Below are positions 25,454 through 34,054 of a DNA stretch of 64,000 nt, piece after piece. The notes under the pieces are model-generated. The model ran no database searches. It was not told the DNA's origin and saw nothing but the letters and a program-made list of their open reading frames with translations. Every line of letters begins with the position of its first letter. The stretch's first letter is position 1. Position numbers and translations under genes: made by a program. This stretch comes from DATJPD01 sp035506575 (GTDB lineage Bacteria; Pseudomonadota; Alphaproteobacteria; CACIAM-22H2): positions 1 to 64,000 of the forward strand of contig DATJPD010000069.1 in assembly GCA_035506575.1 (NCBI GenBank), read 5' to 3'.

Positions 25454-25747
25454 ATGATGAAGCTGTCCGCCGCCCAGATCGCGCACACCGCGGATGAAAT
25501 CGGAGCCCAGCCGGTACCCGAGGATCATCCGATCGTCACGCAGCTCGCCCGCATCTATGGCGACCACACGTTTTTCCTGGATGGCCAGGGACTTGAGATC
25601 GTCGAGGCCACGCGGCCCGACGGCGCCGACAATGCCGGGTGCGTGGTGAAGCTTGCCAGCTGGACCGACGACGACCGGACCCGGCTGGCCCCGCACGAGC
25701 CGCAGACGACCGATTTGGTCGTGATGCTTGCACCCGAGGAGGACTGA
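25454..25747 (+). CDS. Small acidic protein of unknown function
   Basis: A 97-residue protein with a strong CAGGAG ribosome site before the ATG. It is acidic and has a predicted alpha/beta pattern (TQLARIYGDHTFFLDGQGLEIVEAT, CVVKLASWTDDDRT, TDLVVMLAPEED). It has no recognisable domain. It follows the MetE-like gene after 138 bases holding an imperfect GC-rich hairpin, so it is probably its own unit, and it ends just before a perfect 24-bp palindrome. Confidence 0.65.
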   Translation: MMKLSAAQIAHTADEIGAQPVPEDHPIVTQLARIYGDHTFFLDGQGLEIVEATRPDGADNAGCVVKLASWTDDDRTRLAPHEPQTTDLVVMLAPEED

Positions 25748-25755
25748 CCGGCGGC

Positions 25756-25779
25756 AGGCGCCGGGCATGCCCGGCGCCT
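25756..25779. terminator. Perfect 24-bp palindrome, bidirectional terminator candidate
   Basis: The half AGGCGCCGGGCA is followed directly by its exact reverse complement, giving a 12-bp self-complementary stem. It lies nine bases after one gene's stop and 14 bases before the stop of the convergent gene, the classic place for a shared terminator. A short T run (TTT) follows on the plus strand. The stem must open a few central bases to form a loop. Confidence 0.6.
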
Positions 25780-25792
25780 TTCCGCCTCAGGG

Positions 25793-26092
25793 CTACTTCG
25801 CCGCGGTGGGTGTCGCGGGCAGCGGCAGGGGGGTCGAGAGCGTGGGTGCCGGGCGCCGCCAACGGGCGACCCAGCGGGCGAAGACGCCGGCTTCCGCCGG
25901 CTCGGTCGCCATCGCGGTGTGTTGCGGCTGTTCGGCGGTCGCGGCCAGTTCGCCGTAGTCCGCGGCGATCATCGCGAACAGGTCCGATTGCATCTGGTGC
26001 TCTTCGGCCGTCGCCAGCGACCGATAGTGCCGGGCCATGTCGCTGAAATAGGCCGGATTGTCATCGGCCGGCTCAGCCTTGGCGGTCCCCAT
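25793..26092 (-). CDS. Small protein of unknown function
   Basis: A 99-residue protein whose ATG is preceded by AGGAGGACTT, a nearly ideal ribosome site. The core, YFSDMARHYRSLATAEEHQ and SDLFAMIAADYGELAATAEQ, forms two amphipathic helices like the E...LF..IA.DY..LA pattern in short rhizobial hypotheticals, and resembles in plan the helical protein at 23296-23655. The C-terminus is Pro/Ala/Thr-rich. No function is known. Confidence 0.6.
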   Translation of the reverse strand: MGTAKAEPADDNPAYFSDMARHYRSLATAEEHQMQSDLFAMIAADYGELAATAEQPQHTAMATEPAEAGVFARWVARWRRPAPTLSTPLPLPATPTAAK

Positions 26093-26276
26093 CCAAGTCC
26101 TCCTGGGCGTCTGCGAAAAATGCGTCGCGTCACCGGACACTTATCGTGCCTCGGCCGCGGCTGAAAATTACTGTCGGTGTCGAGTGTCAATTAACAGCCA
26201 CGCCGGAGCATGATCCGGAACAGCCCTGGCATCGAGTGACCAAATGGGGGCAAAGGTGCCCGTTACGGGCCTCGGC

Positions 26277-27338
26277 TCAGGACCGGCCGGTCCGTCGCTG
26301 GATGCGGCTCGCCATGATCGGGATCGAGAGCGAGACCAGCAGGTAGCGGGCGATCTGGTGGGCGGCGACAAACACCGGGTCCATGTGGAGGGCGAGGGCC
26401 AGCACCATCATCGTGTCCTGGGCACCCGGCGCAAACGCGATCACGATGTTGGCCGGCTGCACGGATACGACCGCCGCCACCATGGCCATGAAGACCACGG
26501 CGATCGCCCCGGAGACGGCGAACGAGCCCAGGCCGGCGCCGACCAGACGCACCAGCAGGCGAGGGCTCGTGTTCGCGAACCGGGCGCCGGTGACCGTGCC
26601 GAGCACGATCACGGCGGCATCGTAGATCCACCAGGGCAAGGTGCCGTGGATGAAGCCGCCGCCGTGCAGGACACCCGATCCGAGCATCGCGCCGAACAGC
26701 CAGCCGCCCTGGAAGCCCACCCGGTACAGGATGAAGGCGGGGATCAGGGCTGCCGGCAGCAGGATCGCGAAGTCGACCAGCGAGGCTGCGGCCCTGACCG
26801 GCCCGCCCGGCGGCAGCTCGAACCCGACCAGGGCGAGGCCCATCGGAATGCCGACCGTGAGCATGACCACGCGGATCGTCTGCACGATGACGATGGCGCG
26901 CAGATCGGCCCCGACTTCTGCGGACATCGCCATCGCCTGGGCCAGCGCCCCGGGGCTGGCGCCGAACAGCGCCGACAGCGGATCCCAACGATGCACCTTG
27001 CGCAGGTAGAAGCTGGTGGCCGCGATCATGCAGAAGGTCGAAGTGGCGAGGATCGCCATGCTCAGCGGATAAGCCGTGAGACCGTGCAGCGTCTCGGGGC
27101 TGACGATGGCGCCCAGTGCGATGCCCACGAGCACGAACACGGCGCGGGCCAACGGCACGGGAACCGTGAGGGGCCGGCCGGCGATGGCGGCGATCGCGAC
27201 GGCGACGACGGAGCCTGAGATCAACCCGGCCGGCATGCCGGTCGAATTGACCGCGATGCCGCCGGCAGCTCCGATCGCGAGGGCTTCGGCGGTGCGACGA
27301 ACGAGGGTGAGGTCGAACGGGAGGGGCTTGGGTTTCAT
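26277..27338 (-). CDS. AbrB family (ammonia monooxygenase-like) membrane protein
   Basis: A 353-residue polytopic membrane protein with two repeats of a four- to five-helix unit, the Gneg-AbrB duplication. Each repeat has the signature of a Pro/Gly-bent helix, AGLISGSVVAVAIAAIAG in the first and GGWLFGAMLGSGVLHGGGFI in the second. The SPGALAQAMAMSAEVGAD and APGAQDTMMVLALALHMDPVFVAAHQIARYL segments are also typical. The name AbrB is historical and does not mean a DNA-binding AbrB; a transport role is likely. A longer GTG start (27419) adds a hydrophilic stretch. It is divergent from a TctC-type binding protein. Confidence 0.85.
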   Translation of the reverse strand: MKPKPLPFDLTLVRRTAEALAIGAAGGIAVNSTGMPAGLISGSVVAVAIAAIAGRPLTVPVPLARAVFVLVGIALGAIVSPETLHGLTAYPLSMAILATSTFCMIAATSFYLRKVHRWDPLSALFGASPGALAQAMAMSAEVGADLRAIVIVQTIRVVMLTVGIPMGLALVGFELPPGGPVRAAASLVDFAILLPAALIPAFILYRVGFQGGWLFGAMLGSGVLHGGGFIHGTLPWWIYDAAVIVLGTVTGARFANTSPRLLVRLVGAGLGSFAVSGAIAVVFMAMVAAVVSVQPANIVIAFAPGAQDTMMVLALALHMDPVFVAAHQIARYLLVSLSIPIMASRIQRRTGRS

Positions 27339-27479
27339 CGCGACGGTCGGGCCGCCGGATCGCTTCGGTGTGCTCGCGATGACATTCAGGTCCCTGATCC
27401 GCCCCCTGATCCAATCCACGGGCCCGCCCCTGGGTCTCGGCGGCCCGGTCCACTATAATGAACGGAGGGAGGAGCGCTA

Positions 27480-28454
27480 ATGAAACACACAATGCGGCTT
27501 GTCGCGGCATTGGCGGCGGCAACTTGCCTGGCGTCAACCGCTGTCGCGGAACGCGCTGCGGACTATCCCAGCCGTCCGATCAAGATCATCGTGCCGAATC
27601 CGCCGGGCGGGGCCACGGACACGAGCTCGCGCCTGGTCGGCCAACGGCTCTCGGAACTGCTCGGGCAGACGGTGGTGATCGAGAACCGGCCGGGCTCCGG
27701 CGGCCAGCTCGCGAGCGAGGTGACCGCCAAGGCCGCACCCGACGGCTATACGATGATGCTCGGCCAGGACTCGCAGCTGGTGATCAATCCCTACCTCTAC
27801 ACGACCTCGACCCTGGATCCGATGAAGGCGTTCGTACCGGTCGCCAGCCTGGTGACGACCGTGATGATCCTGACCGTCAACCCGAAGCTGCCGGTGAAGG
27901 ACTTCAAGGGCTTCATCGAGTATGCGCGCACCGCCAATCCCCCTCTTCTCTACGGCTCGATCGGCAACGGCAGCCAGCACCATCTGGCGATGGAGATGCT
28001 CAAGCGGCGCGCCGGCATCAACCTCGTGCACGTGCCCTACAAGGGCGGCGGGCCGGCCGCACAGGCGCTGGTGGCGAACGAAGTCGCGGCCGAGTTTGGC
28101 GGCAACTCGACCGCGACGGTGATCAGCCAGGGGCTGCTGCGAGGGCTCGCGGTGGCGAGCCTCAAGCGATCGCCGGATTATCCCAACCTGCCGACCATCG
28201 CGGAGACCTATCCCGGATACGAGGTGACGCCCTGGCTCGGGTTCTTCGCGCCGGCGGGCGTGCCGGGGCCGATCCTCGCCAAGCTGCACGACAACGTGAA
28301 CAAGGCGCTGGCCGATCCGAAGATCGCCGAACGCCTGCACGGCGGCGGCATGTATCCCTTCATCAGCACGCGCGCCGAGTTCGCCTCGTTCATCAAGGCG
28401 GACCACGACAGGTACGGCGAGATCGTCAAAGCCGTCGGCGTGAAGATCGAATGA
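27480..28454 (+). CDS. Tripartite tricarboxylate transporter substrate-binding protein (TctC/Bug family)
   Basis: A 324-residue periplasmic binding protein. It has a signal peptide (about 1-23) and then the Bug-family opening YPSRPIKIIVPNPPGGATDTSSRLVGQRLSELLGQTVVIENRPG, where the P.GG.D pocket and the ENRPG motif are diagnostic. ANPPLLYGSIGNGSQHHLAMEMLKRRAG and VPYKGGGPAAQALVANEV follow the family. The ligand is probably a small carboxylate. No TctA/TctB membrane genes are nearby, as is usual for these orphan binding proteins. GGAGGGAGGAG just before the ATG marks the start. Confidence 0.93.
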   Translation: MKHTMRLVAALAAATCLASTAVAERAADYPSRPIKIIVPNPPGGATDTSSRLVGQRLSELLGQTVVIENRPGSGGQLASEVTAKAAPDGYTMMLGQDSQLVINPYLYTTSTLDPMKAFVPVASLVTTVMILTVNPKLPVKDFKGFIEYARTANPPLLYGSIGNGSQHHLAMEMLKRRAGINLVHVPYKGGGPAAQALVANEVAAEFGGNSTATVISQGLLRGLAVASLKRSPDYPNLPTIAETYPGYEVTPWLGFFAPAGVPGPILAKLHDNVNKALADPKIAERLHGGGMYPFISTRAEFASFIKADHDRYGEIVKAVGVKIE

Positions 28455-28460
28455 TCGACG

Positions 28461-28697
28461 CTACTGGACCACGTGCCAGAACCCGTCGTGGCCGCACTCG
28501 ATGGTGCGCACCTCGGGTGTCACGACGCGCGAACCGGTCGAGTAGGGCACGTTCGCGTAGTAGCAGGTGACCGGAGCCGCCGCGGTGGTCGGCTGCGGTG
28601 CAGGGACTTCCCGCTCCGTGTGCGAGTAGTAGCAGCCGCCCAGGACGGCGGCTCCCGACAATGCCGCCAGAGCCGCAAACATATTGAATGGTTTCAT
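28461..28697 (-). CDS. Small lipoprotein
   Basis: A 78-residue protein with a lipoprotein signal peptide ending in the lipobox VLGGC (Cys near residue 22). The mature part is Tyr/Thr/Pro-rich with two more Cys and a HDGFWHVVQ end. It was probably exported and lipidated; the function is unknown. It is convergent with the TctC gene, separated by six bases. Confidence 0.7.
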   Translation of the reverse strand: MKPFNMFAALAALSGAAVLGGCYYSHTEREVPAPQPTTAAAPVTCYYANVPYSTGSRVVTPEVRTIECGHDGFWHVVQ

Positions 28698-28820
28698 AGC
28701 TTTGCCCATCCGTTGAGACGCACTACGCCGGTCAACGGGTGGCTGCGGAGGCGGTTCCGCTCCAGGTCGTCTGACGACGAGTGGGGCGTCCGACGGGAAA
28801 AGGGCTGTTCTAGGGCCCGA

Positions 28821-29507
28821 TCACGCCGCTTTCGGCGCCGGCCGTCCGGGGCCGGTAAGGCCGAGGCGCCACAGCCGGCGCCGGCGCTCGGGTGTGGCCG
28901 CGGCCGGCATCACTTCGAGCTCGAGCATGATCGGCCGGTGGTCGGAAGGGCCGCGCTCGAGCGCATGGGTGCCGTGGCAGGAGAGGCCGCGCACCAGGCA
29001 GCGGTCAAGCCGGAACGGCACGACGTTGCTGGCGTGGTGCGTGGGGCGCCGGGGCCCCACGTCGCGGAAGCCGGGCAGGAGGATGGGGCCCACGGCGTTG
29101 TAGTCGCCGATCACGGCAGCGGGTCCGTCGAGGGCGTCGACGATCCAGGCCAGCTGCAGCCGATTGAGAATCTGGCCGTGCGACAGGTGAACGTTGGCGA
29201 ACGTGATGCCGCCGAGACGGACCAGCTGCGCCACGCGCGGCGGCAGGCCGCCCGGCAGCGCCGACACCGGTAGCATCAGCGTCTTCGGCCGCGGCATCTC
29301 GTCCGGCGCCCAGGCGGCGAGCCCATGGATGCGGCCCGGCAGGCGGCGGCGATGGATGTGGCCGCCGACCAGCGCCGGCAGACTCTCCATGTCCTTCGTC
29401 GCCTCCTGCATGAGCAGGAGATCCGGACGATGCCGCGCGATCAGGGCTGCAACGTCTGCGGCAGCGGCGCCGGTGCGCCGCAGGAGATTCCAACTGATGA
29501 TTCTCAC
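28821..29507 (-). CDS. Endonuclease/exonuclease/phosphatase family protein
   Basis: A 228-residue enzyme of the EEP (DNase I-like) fold. Conserved residues are visible: IISWNLL (Asn), LLLMQEA (Glu), FANVHLSHG (His), AVIGDYNAVGPI (Asp and Asn) and the terminal SDHRPIMLEL (Asp-His). Members cleave phosphodiester bonds in DNA, RNA or lipids; the small size and absent signal peptide point to a cytosolic nuclease or phosphatase. A receiver-domain gene lies five bases downstream in coordinate order but is transcribed first on this strand, so the two are one operon. Confidence 0.85.
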   Translation of the reverse strand: MRIISWNLLRRTGAAAADVAALIARHRPDLLLMQEATKDMESLPALVGGHIHRRRLPGRIHGLAAWAPDEMPRPKTLMLPVSALPGGLPPRVAQLVRLGGITFANVHLSHGQILNRLQLAWIVDALDGPAAVIGDYNAVGPILLPGFRDVGPRRPTHHASNVVPFRLDRCLVRGLSCHGTHALERGPSDHRPIMLELEVMPAAATPERRRRLWRLGLTGPGRPAPKAA

Positions 29508-29512
29508 GTGAG

Positions 29513-29941
29513 TCAGAGTCCGGTGCGCGATGATTGCCTGAGTGCGGCCGCGATCGCGCGCTGCACGTCGGCCGGAAGATAGGGTTTGGATATGAGGGGG
29601 AAGCCGCTCGCGATGGCTTCCGCAGCAGCGCTGCTATAGCCCGTCGTGAGGAGGACTGGCAAGTGCGGATAACGTGCCGCAACGGTGCGGGCGAGTTCCA
29701 GGCCGCTGGTGCCGGGCATTCTCACGTCCGAAAAGACGAGGTCGAAGGTGTCGCCCGACTCCAGTACCGCGAGCGCCTCCTCGGCGGAGCCGGCACGGCG
29801 AACGGAATACCCGAAATCTTCGAGCAGCATGGAGCAGGCCTCGGAGACCAAAACGTCATCCTCAACTAGCAATATCCGGGCCGGACCCTCTGTCACGCGT
29901 AGTCTCGTCGGCGACAGGCTGCGGGGTGGGCTGACGTCCAT
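29513..29941 (-). CDS. Single-domain response regulator (CheY-like)
   Basis: The 142-residue protein is a lone receiver domain after a 20-residue leader: ILLVEDDVLVSEACSMLLEDFGY (acidic pair), DLVFSDVRMPGTSG (phosphoacceptor Asp), VLLTTGYSS and the Lys in PLISKPYLPADV. It has no output domain, so it must act by protein contact. It precedes an EEP-family gene by five bases; no kinase is adjacent. Confidence 0.9.
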   Translation of the reverse strand: MDVSPPRSLSPTRLRVTEGPARILLVEDDVLVSEACSMLLEDFGYSVRRAGSAEEALAVLESGDTFDLVFSDVRMPGTSGLELARTVAARYPHLPVLLTTGYSSAAAEAIASGFPLISKPYLPADVQRAIAAALRQSSRTGL

Positions 29942-30064
29942 ACGGGACTCCAGCGTGGTAATGACAGCCGGGGGCGAGTCTGGCCGAACGAGGTTAAGGA
30001 TTGGCTAAAAAGCCGGCGACGCCCTTTGTGATACTGTTTTGGCTCCCGCGGGAGGAGCGATTCC

Positions 30065-30526
30065 ATGCAAAAGACAATCCTGGTCTGGGCGGTGCTGGCC
30101 CTGCTGGTCCCGGCGGCCGCCAATGCGGGGCCGGCGGATGACGCCAACGCCCTCTTGGACCGCTGGGTGGCGGCGTTCAACGCCAACGATCCGCGGGCGG
30201 TGACGGCGCTCTACACGCCCGATGCGATCCTTCTCGGCACGTCGAGCCCGGTGATTTCGCAAGGGACCGAGCAGATCTTCGAGTACTTCGTGCGCCTGCC
30301 CAACAGCGGCAATCAGGTGCGGATCAACGAACGCCACATCCTGGTGCTCAACGACACGGCGGTCCTCGCCGCGGGCTTCTACGATTACGAGCTGGTGCAG
30401 GGCGGCCGGGTCGTTCTGGCGCCGGCCCGCTTCACGATGGTCATGGTCAAGCGCGGCGACCAGTGGCTGATCGCGCACGAGCATTCCTCGCAGCGGCCGA
30501 GCGCCACGCACCAGAGCGGGGGCTGA
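30065..30526 (+). CDS. Secreted SnoaL/NTF2-like (SgcJ/EcaC-type) protein
   Basis: A 153-residue protein with a signal peptide (cleavage near ANAG, residue 22), then an NTF2-like cone: ANALLDRWVAAFNANDPRAVTALYTPDAILLGTSSPV, then the beta strands VLNDTAVLAAGFYDYELV and ARFTMVMVKRGDQWLIAHEHSS. The H.H.S end is typical of SgcJ/EcaC and calcium/calmodulin-kinase association domains. The function is unknown, and export to the periplasm is likely. CGGGAGGAG precedes the ATG. Confidence 0.85.
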   Translation: MQKTILVWAVLALLVPAAANAGPADDANALLDRWVAAFNANDPRAVTALYTPDAILLGTSSPVISQGTEQIFEYFVRLPNSGNQVRINERHILVLNDTAVLAAGFYDYELVQGGRVVLAPARFTMVMVKRGDQWLIAHEHSSQRPSATHQSGG

Positions 30527-30558
30527 CCGCGCCCGCCTCCAGGCGCTGCGGCCGGCCC

Positions 30559-31818
30559 CTACGACTGCTTGGCCGCGGCGTAGGGATAGAGCATCGGGCC
30601 CGACTTGAACTTGGGCGGCCACACCAGCACGGTCTTCTTGGGGTCGTTGAACTGGCTGACGTCGTTGCCGTCGATATGCACGAGCTGCGTGAACGTCATC
30701 CGCGACTCCTTCCACTCGCCGTCCTTGCCGAACGCGATGCCGTTGCCGGCGACCGTGTCGAAGCTGTGGGTGCGGATGTAGTCGGCGAGCTTGCCCTGGT
30801 CGAGGCTGTTGGTCGCGGTCACCGCGTCCGCGAGAATCTGGCCCGCGGCGTAGGTCAGCGGCACGTAGGCGAAGCCGAGCGGGTCGGCGCCGGCGGCGGT
30901 GGCGCGCGCGTGATATTTCGCCATCACCTCATCCGTCCCCGTGAACCGGTACGTCGGCGCATTCGGGAAGGATTCGCTGTAGACGATGCCGTTGGCCAGC
31001 GGCCCGAGCTTCATCTTGATCGGCGTCGACAGAAGGCCGATCAGGGCGCCGCCGAACAGCTTGGGCGTGAGCTTGATCTCGTTCGCGGCCGAGACGATGC
31101 CCACCGTATCGGGTGGATAGGACGCCACGTAGACAATATCCGCGTTCGCCGCCTGCACCGCGCGCATCACCGACATGAAGTCGGTGGTGCTCGGCGGGTA
31201 CGATTGGTCGTAGATGATCTTGAACCCGAACTCCTTCGCGCTTTCGCGCGCACCCTCGGCCGCGTTCTGGGCGAACTCGGCGTCGGCGGCGATCAGCGCC
31301 ACGGTCTTGGGCTGCGGATTTTCCGCTTTGGCGAGTTCGAACAGCCCGTCCGAGAACGACCGCTTCGGCTGCGGACCGGTCGGCAGCATCGAGAAATAGC
31401 GGTCGTAATGGAAGGCGCTGTTCGCCGCGTTCGCGAACAGGCCGAGCGTCATGAGGTTCTTCTGCATGAGCACTGGAATGGCGGGTGCGACCATGTTGGT
31501 CGCGTAGGGGCCGATCAGCAGCTCGACATGGTCCACCTCGGTCAGCTTGGTGTAGATCGGCGGCACGTTGCCGGGATTGCTCTGGTCGTCGTAGTAAACG
31601 AGCTGGACCGGCCGGCCGAGCAGGCCGCCCTTGGCGTTGATGTCGTCGCGCCAGATCTCGAGCGCCAGCAGGCACTGCTTGCCGGCCACACCCACGGGGC
31701 CGGTGAGCGCCATGCTGAAGCCGATCTTGATCGGCTCGGCGGCGCGGGCTCTGCCCGAGAGCGTGAGGGGTGCTGCAGCCAAGAGGGCGTTGAATGCACG
31801 CCGGCTGACGTGACGCAT
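30559..31818 (-). CDS. Leu/Ile/Val-type ABC transporter substrate-binding protein
   Basis: A 419-residue periplasmic binding protein, with a signal peptide in the first 27 residues (RRAFNALLAAAPLTLSGRARA). It then has the type I binding fold: IKIGFSMALTGPVGVAGKQCLLALEIWRDDINAKGGLLGRPVQLVYYDDQSNPGNVPPIYTKL. No permease or ATPase genes are next to it. GGGAGGATCACC upstream fixes ATG 31818; the frame is open beyond but the extra residues are not leader-like. It is divergent from the CRP-like regulator, with 185 bases between. Confidence 0.92.
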   Translation of the reverse strand: MRHVSRRAFNALLAAAPLTLSGRARAAEPIKIGFSMALTGPVGVAGKQCLLALEIWRDDINAKGGLLGRPVQLVYYDDQSNPGNVPPIYTKLTEVDHVELLIGPYATNMVAPAIPVLMQKNLMTLGLFANAANSAFHYDRYFSMLPTGPQPKRSFSDGLFELAKAENPQPKTVALIAADAEFAQNAAEGARESAKEFGFKIIYDQSYPPSTTDFMSVMRAVQAANADIVYVASYPPDTVGIVSAANEIKLTPKLFGGALIGLLSTPIKMKLGPLANGIVYSESFPNAPTYRFTGTDEVMAKYHARATAAGADPLGFAYVPLTYAAGQILADAVTATNSLDQGKLADYIRTHSFDTVAGNGIAFGKDGEWKESRMTFTQLVHIDGNDVSQFNDPKKTVLVWPPKFKSGPMLYPYAAAKQS

Positions 31819-32003
31819 GGTGATCCTCCCTTTGCCGTTTTCCTGGGGCGCTTTCTTGCCGGGATTATACGGCAGAAGGCCCCGTGCGGCGATAAGGGAT
31901 AAGTCGGGGGTGCCTGTACCGGCGCGGGCTGGCGGGGCCGGCGGAATCGTCGTATCAACGTGGCGCATTGGGTCCTGATAGGGCGGTCGCTCGGGGGCTT
32001 GGC

Positions 32004-32717
32004 GTGGCAGTGCAGACATCGGTGGACAAGCGTGACGTGCTCAGCCGTCACCCGCTGTTCCAGCATCTCCGCGATGCGGAGATGACCTCGCTGCTCGCGC
32101 ACGCGCGGGTCGACCGGCGGCGCGCCAACGACGTGGTGTTCCGCCAGGGCGACGCGGGCGTCGGCCTCGTCGCCGTCCTCGGCGGCCAGGTGAAGATCAC
32201 GTCATCCTCCGCCGGCGGCCGCGAGATCGTGCTGAATCTCATCAACCCCGGCGAGGTCTTCGGCGAGATGGCGCTTCTCGACGGCAAGCCGCGGAGTGCC
32301 GATGCCGTCACCACGATGGCGACCGAGCTTCTCGTCATCGACCGGCGCGATTTCCTGCCGTTCCTGAGCGCACATCCGGACGTGTGCATCCGGCTGATGG
32401 CCGTGCTGTGCGAGCGGCTGCGCCGGACGAGCCAGCAGGTCGAGGATCTGATGTTCCTCGATCTGCCCGCCCATCTCGCCAAGACGCTGCTCCACCTCGC
32501 GGAAAGCCAGGGCGACAAACCGGCGCCGGGCCGCGACGTCACCCTCAAGCTGACCCAGCGCGATCTCGGCAACCTGGTCGGACGGTCGCGCGAGGCGGTC
32601 AACCGCCAGCTGCGCGACTGGCAGGAGGCCGGCCTCATCCGGCTCACGCCCGGCAAGATCATCCTGCGGGACCTCAAGGCCCTGGCCCTGGACGCGAGCG
32701 CGCTGCCGTCCAGCTAA
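32004..32717 (+). CDS. Crp/Fnr family transcriptional regulator, CRP-like recognition helix
   Basis: A 237-residue regulator with an N-terminal cyclic-nucleotide-binding beta barrel and a C-terminal winged helix. The nucleotide pocket is well kept: NPGEVFGEMALLDGKPRSAD with Glu88, Arg97 and Ser98 in the positions of the cAMP contacts of E. coli CRP. The recognition helix reads RSREAVNRQL, giving Arg196-Glu197-Arg201 with the same spacing as CRP Arg180-Glu181-Arg185, so it should read TGTGA half-sites. There is no FNR-type Cys cluster. The GTG start follows a tcgggggc stretch. Three exact TGTGA-N6-TCACA sites lie 4-11 kb away. It overlaps the glycosyltransferase gene tail by four bases in convergent orientation. 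Confidence 0.9.
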   Translation: MAVQTSVDKRDVLSRHPLFQHLRDAEMTSLLAHARVDRRRANDVVFRQGDAGVGLVAVLGGQVKITSSSAGGREIVLNLINPGEVFGEMALLDGKPRSADAVTTMATELLVIDRRDFLPFLSAHPDVCIRLMAVLCERLRRTSQQVEDLMFLDLPAHLAKTLLHLAESQGDKPAPGRDVTLKLTQRDLGNLVGRSREAVNRQLRDWQEAGLIRLTPGKIILRDLKALALDASALPSS

Positions 32718-34054
32718 ATGCGCCTGCGGGACCGGCGCGCAGGTCGCCGGGGCAAGTCCAAGGCGCGCAATGAAACGGGCAGCGGCCGGCGCGCCGCGGC
32801 GGCCTCGAGGATGCGTTCCAGGATCTCGGGGAACGCGATGTCCGCCTGCAGGACGCGTGCGACGGCGCAGCCTCGCGCGCGCATGTCGAGAGCAGACTCA
32901 GGGTCGGTGATGACGGCGGCGAGGGCGTCGCTCAGTGCTGCCACGTCGTTCACATCATCGAGGGCCACGCAGCCGTAGCCGTCCGGCAGCCGGTCGTACC
33001 CCGGAATCTTGCCAATGATCTCGGCCGAGCCGATGAGGCAGGCGGCGCACAGCAGGACTTCGCGCGCGACGATGGGATCGTGGAAGGCGATCGGGAAGTC
33101 CTGCTCCAGGCAGCACACGGCGGCGCAACCGCGCAGGAACTCCGGGATGCGCCAGTGGGGGATGAACGGCAGCTGCAGAACCCGGTCCTCGAGGCCGAGC
33201 CGGCCCGCGCAGTCGCGGAACTCGCCCTCGACCGCGCCGGCGCCATGCGCGATCGCGACGAGACCCGCATCGATGCCGCGCCGCTTCAGGCGGTGCATCG
33301 CCCGGAGCAAGGCGAGTGATCCCTTGGTGTCGCCGAGCTTGCCGTAAACGCCGAAATAGGGCCGCCCGCGCCGGAAGCCGCCCCACACGAGGTGGCGGAG
33401 CGCCGGATCCCGAAGTGCTTCCGCCCGCAGTGCCGCGACGTCGAGCACCCGGCCCGCGGGCCTGAACAGCCGTTCCGGCACGGCAAAGCCGCCGCTGATC
33501 GCCAGCCGGCGCGGATCGATCCCGCGCGCCAGCGCGCGCCGGCCCGGCACTGGTCCGGTGATCACGGCGGCCGCCGCGCGCAGCACCTCATCGTAGAGCG
33601 GCTCGAGCTGCGGATGATGCCAGAGCCGTCCCGCGTCGCTGCCGGCCATGCGCGCGACATGCGGAATACCGGCGCTCTGCGCCACGATGTGCGCGGCGAC
33701 GCCGTAGGGCTCCAGGTAGTGCGAATAGACGACGTCGAAGCGCCGCTTCGCATGCAATCGCAACGCAATGCCGGCGAGCTTGGAGACGAAGGGGCTCGCC
33801 ATCGGGATGTGATACTGCGAGCGGTCGGCCGGCTCGGTCCAGTGCACCGCAACAGAGCCCTTGCCGTACGAGCGGCTGCAGCGGGCCCAATCGGCGGGCC
33901 GCATGAGCATCCGGAACGGCGCCTCGGCTTCTTTCGCGTTGGTGACGACGTGCACCTCGTGCCCGCGCGCGGCGAGGCCGTGCGCGGTCCAGTAGGTGCG
34001 CATACTGACCCCGCCCTGGATCGGCGGGAACTTGCCGACGACGCAGATCCTCAC
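32714..34054 (-). CDS. Glycosyltransferase family 4, last gene of MNIO operon
   Basis: A 446-residue GT-B enzyme. The N-terminal half starts VRICVVGKFPPIQGGVSMRTYW, with the glycine-rich acceptor loop of GT4 proteins, then HGLAARGHEVHVVT. The C-terminal half holds FGVYGKLGDTKGSLALLRAMHRLK, LPFIPHWRIPEFLRGC and a donor-site region PIVAREVLLCAACLIGS. GT4 enzymes retain the sugar anomer and use UDP or GDP sugars. The GTG start overlaps the stop of the DUF2063-like gene (GTGA), so translation is coupled with an MNIO pathway. The acceptor could be the small Cys-tail protein or an unlinked glycan; this is inference. Confidence 0.85.
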   Translation of the reverse strand: MRICVVGKFPPIQGGVSMRTYWTAHGLAARGHEVHVVTNAKEAEAPFRMLMRPADWARCSRSYGKGSVAVHWTEPADRSQYHIPMASPFVSKLAGIALRLHAKRRFDVVYSHYLEPYGVAAHIVAQSAGIPHVARMAGSDAGRLWHHPQLEPLYDEVLRAAAAVITGPVPGRRALARGIDPRRLAISGGFAVPERLFRPAGRVLDVAALRAEALRDPALRHLVWGGFRRGRPYFGVYGKLGDTKGSLALLRAMHRLKRRGIDAGLVAIAHGAGAVEGEFRDCAGRLGLEDRVLQLPFIPHWRIPEFLRGCAAVCCLEQDFPIAFHDPIVAREVLLCAACLIGSAEIIGKIPGYDRLPDGYGCVALDDVNDVAALSDALAAVITDPESALDMRARGCAVARVLQADIAFPEILERILEAAAARRPLPVSLRALDLPRRPARRSRRRI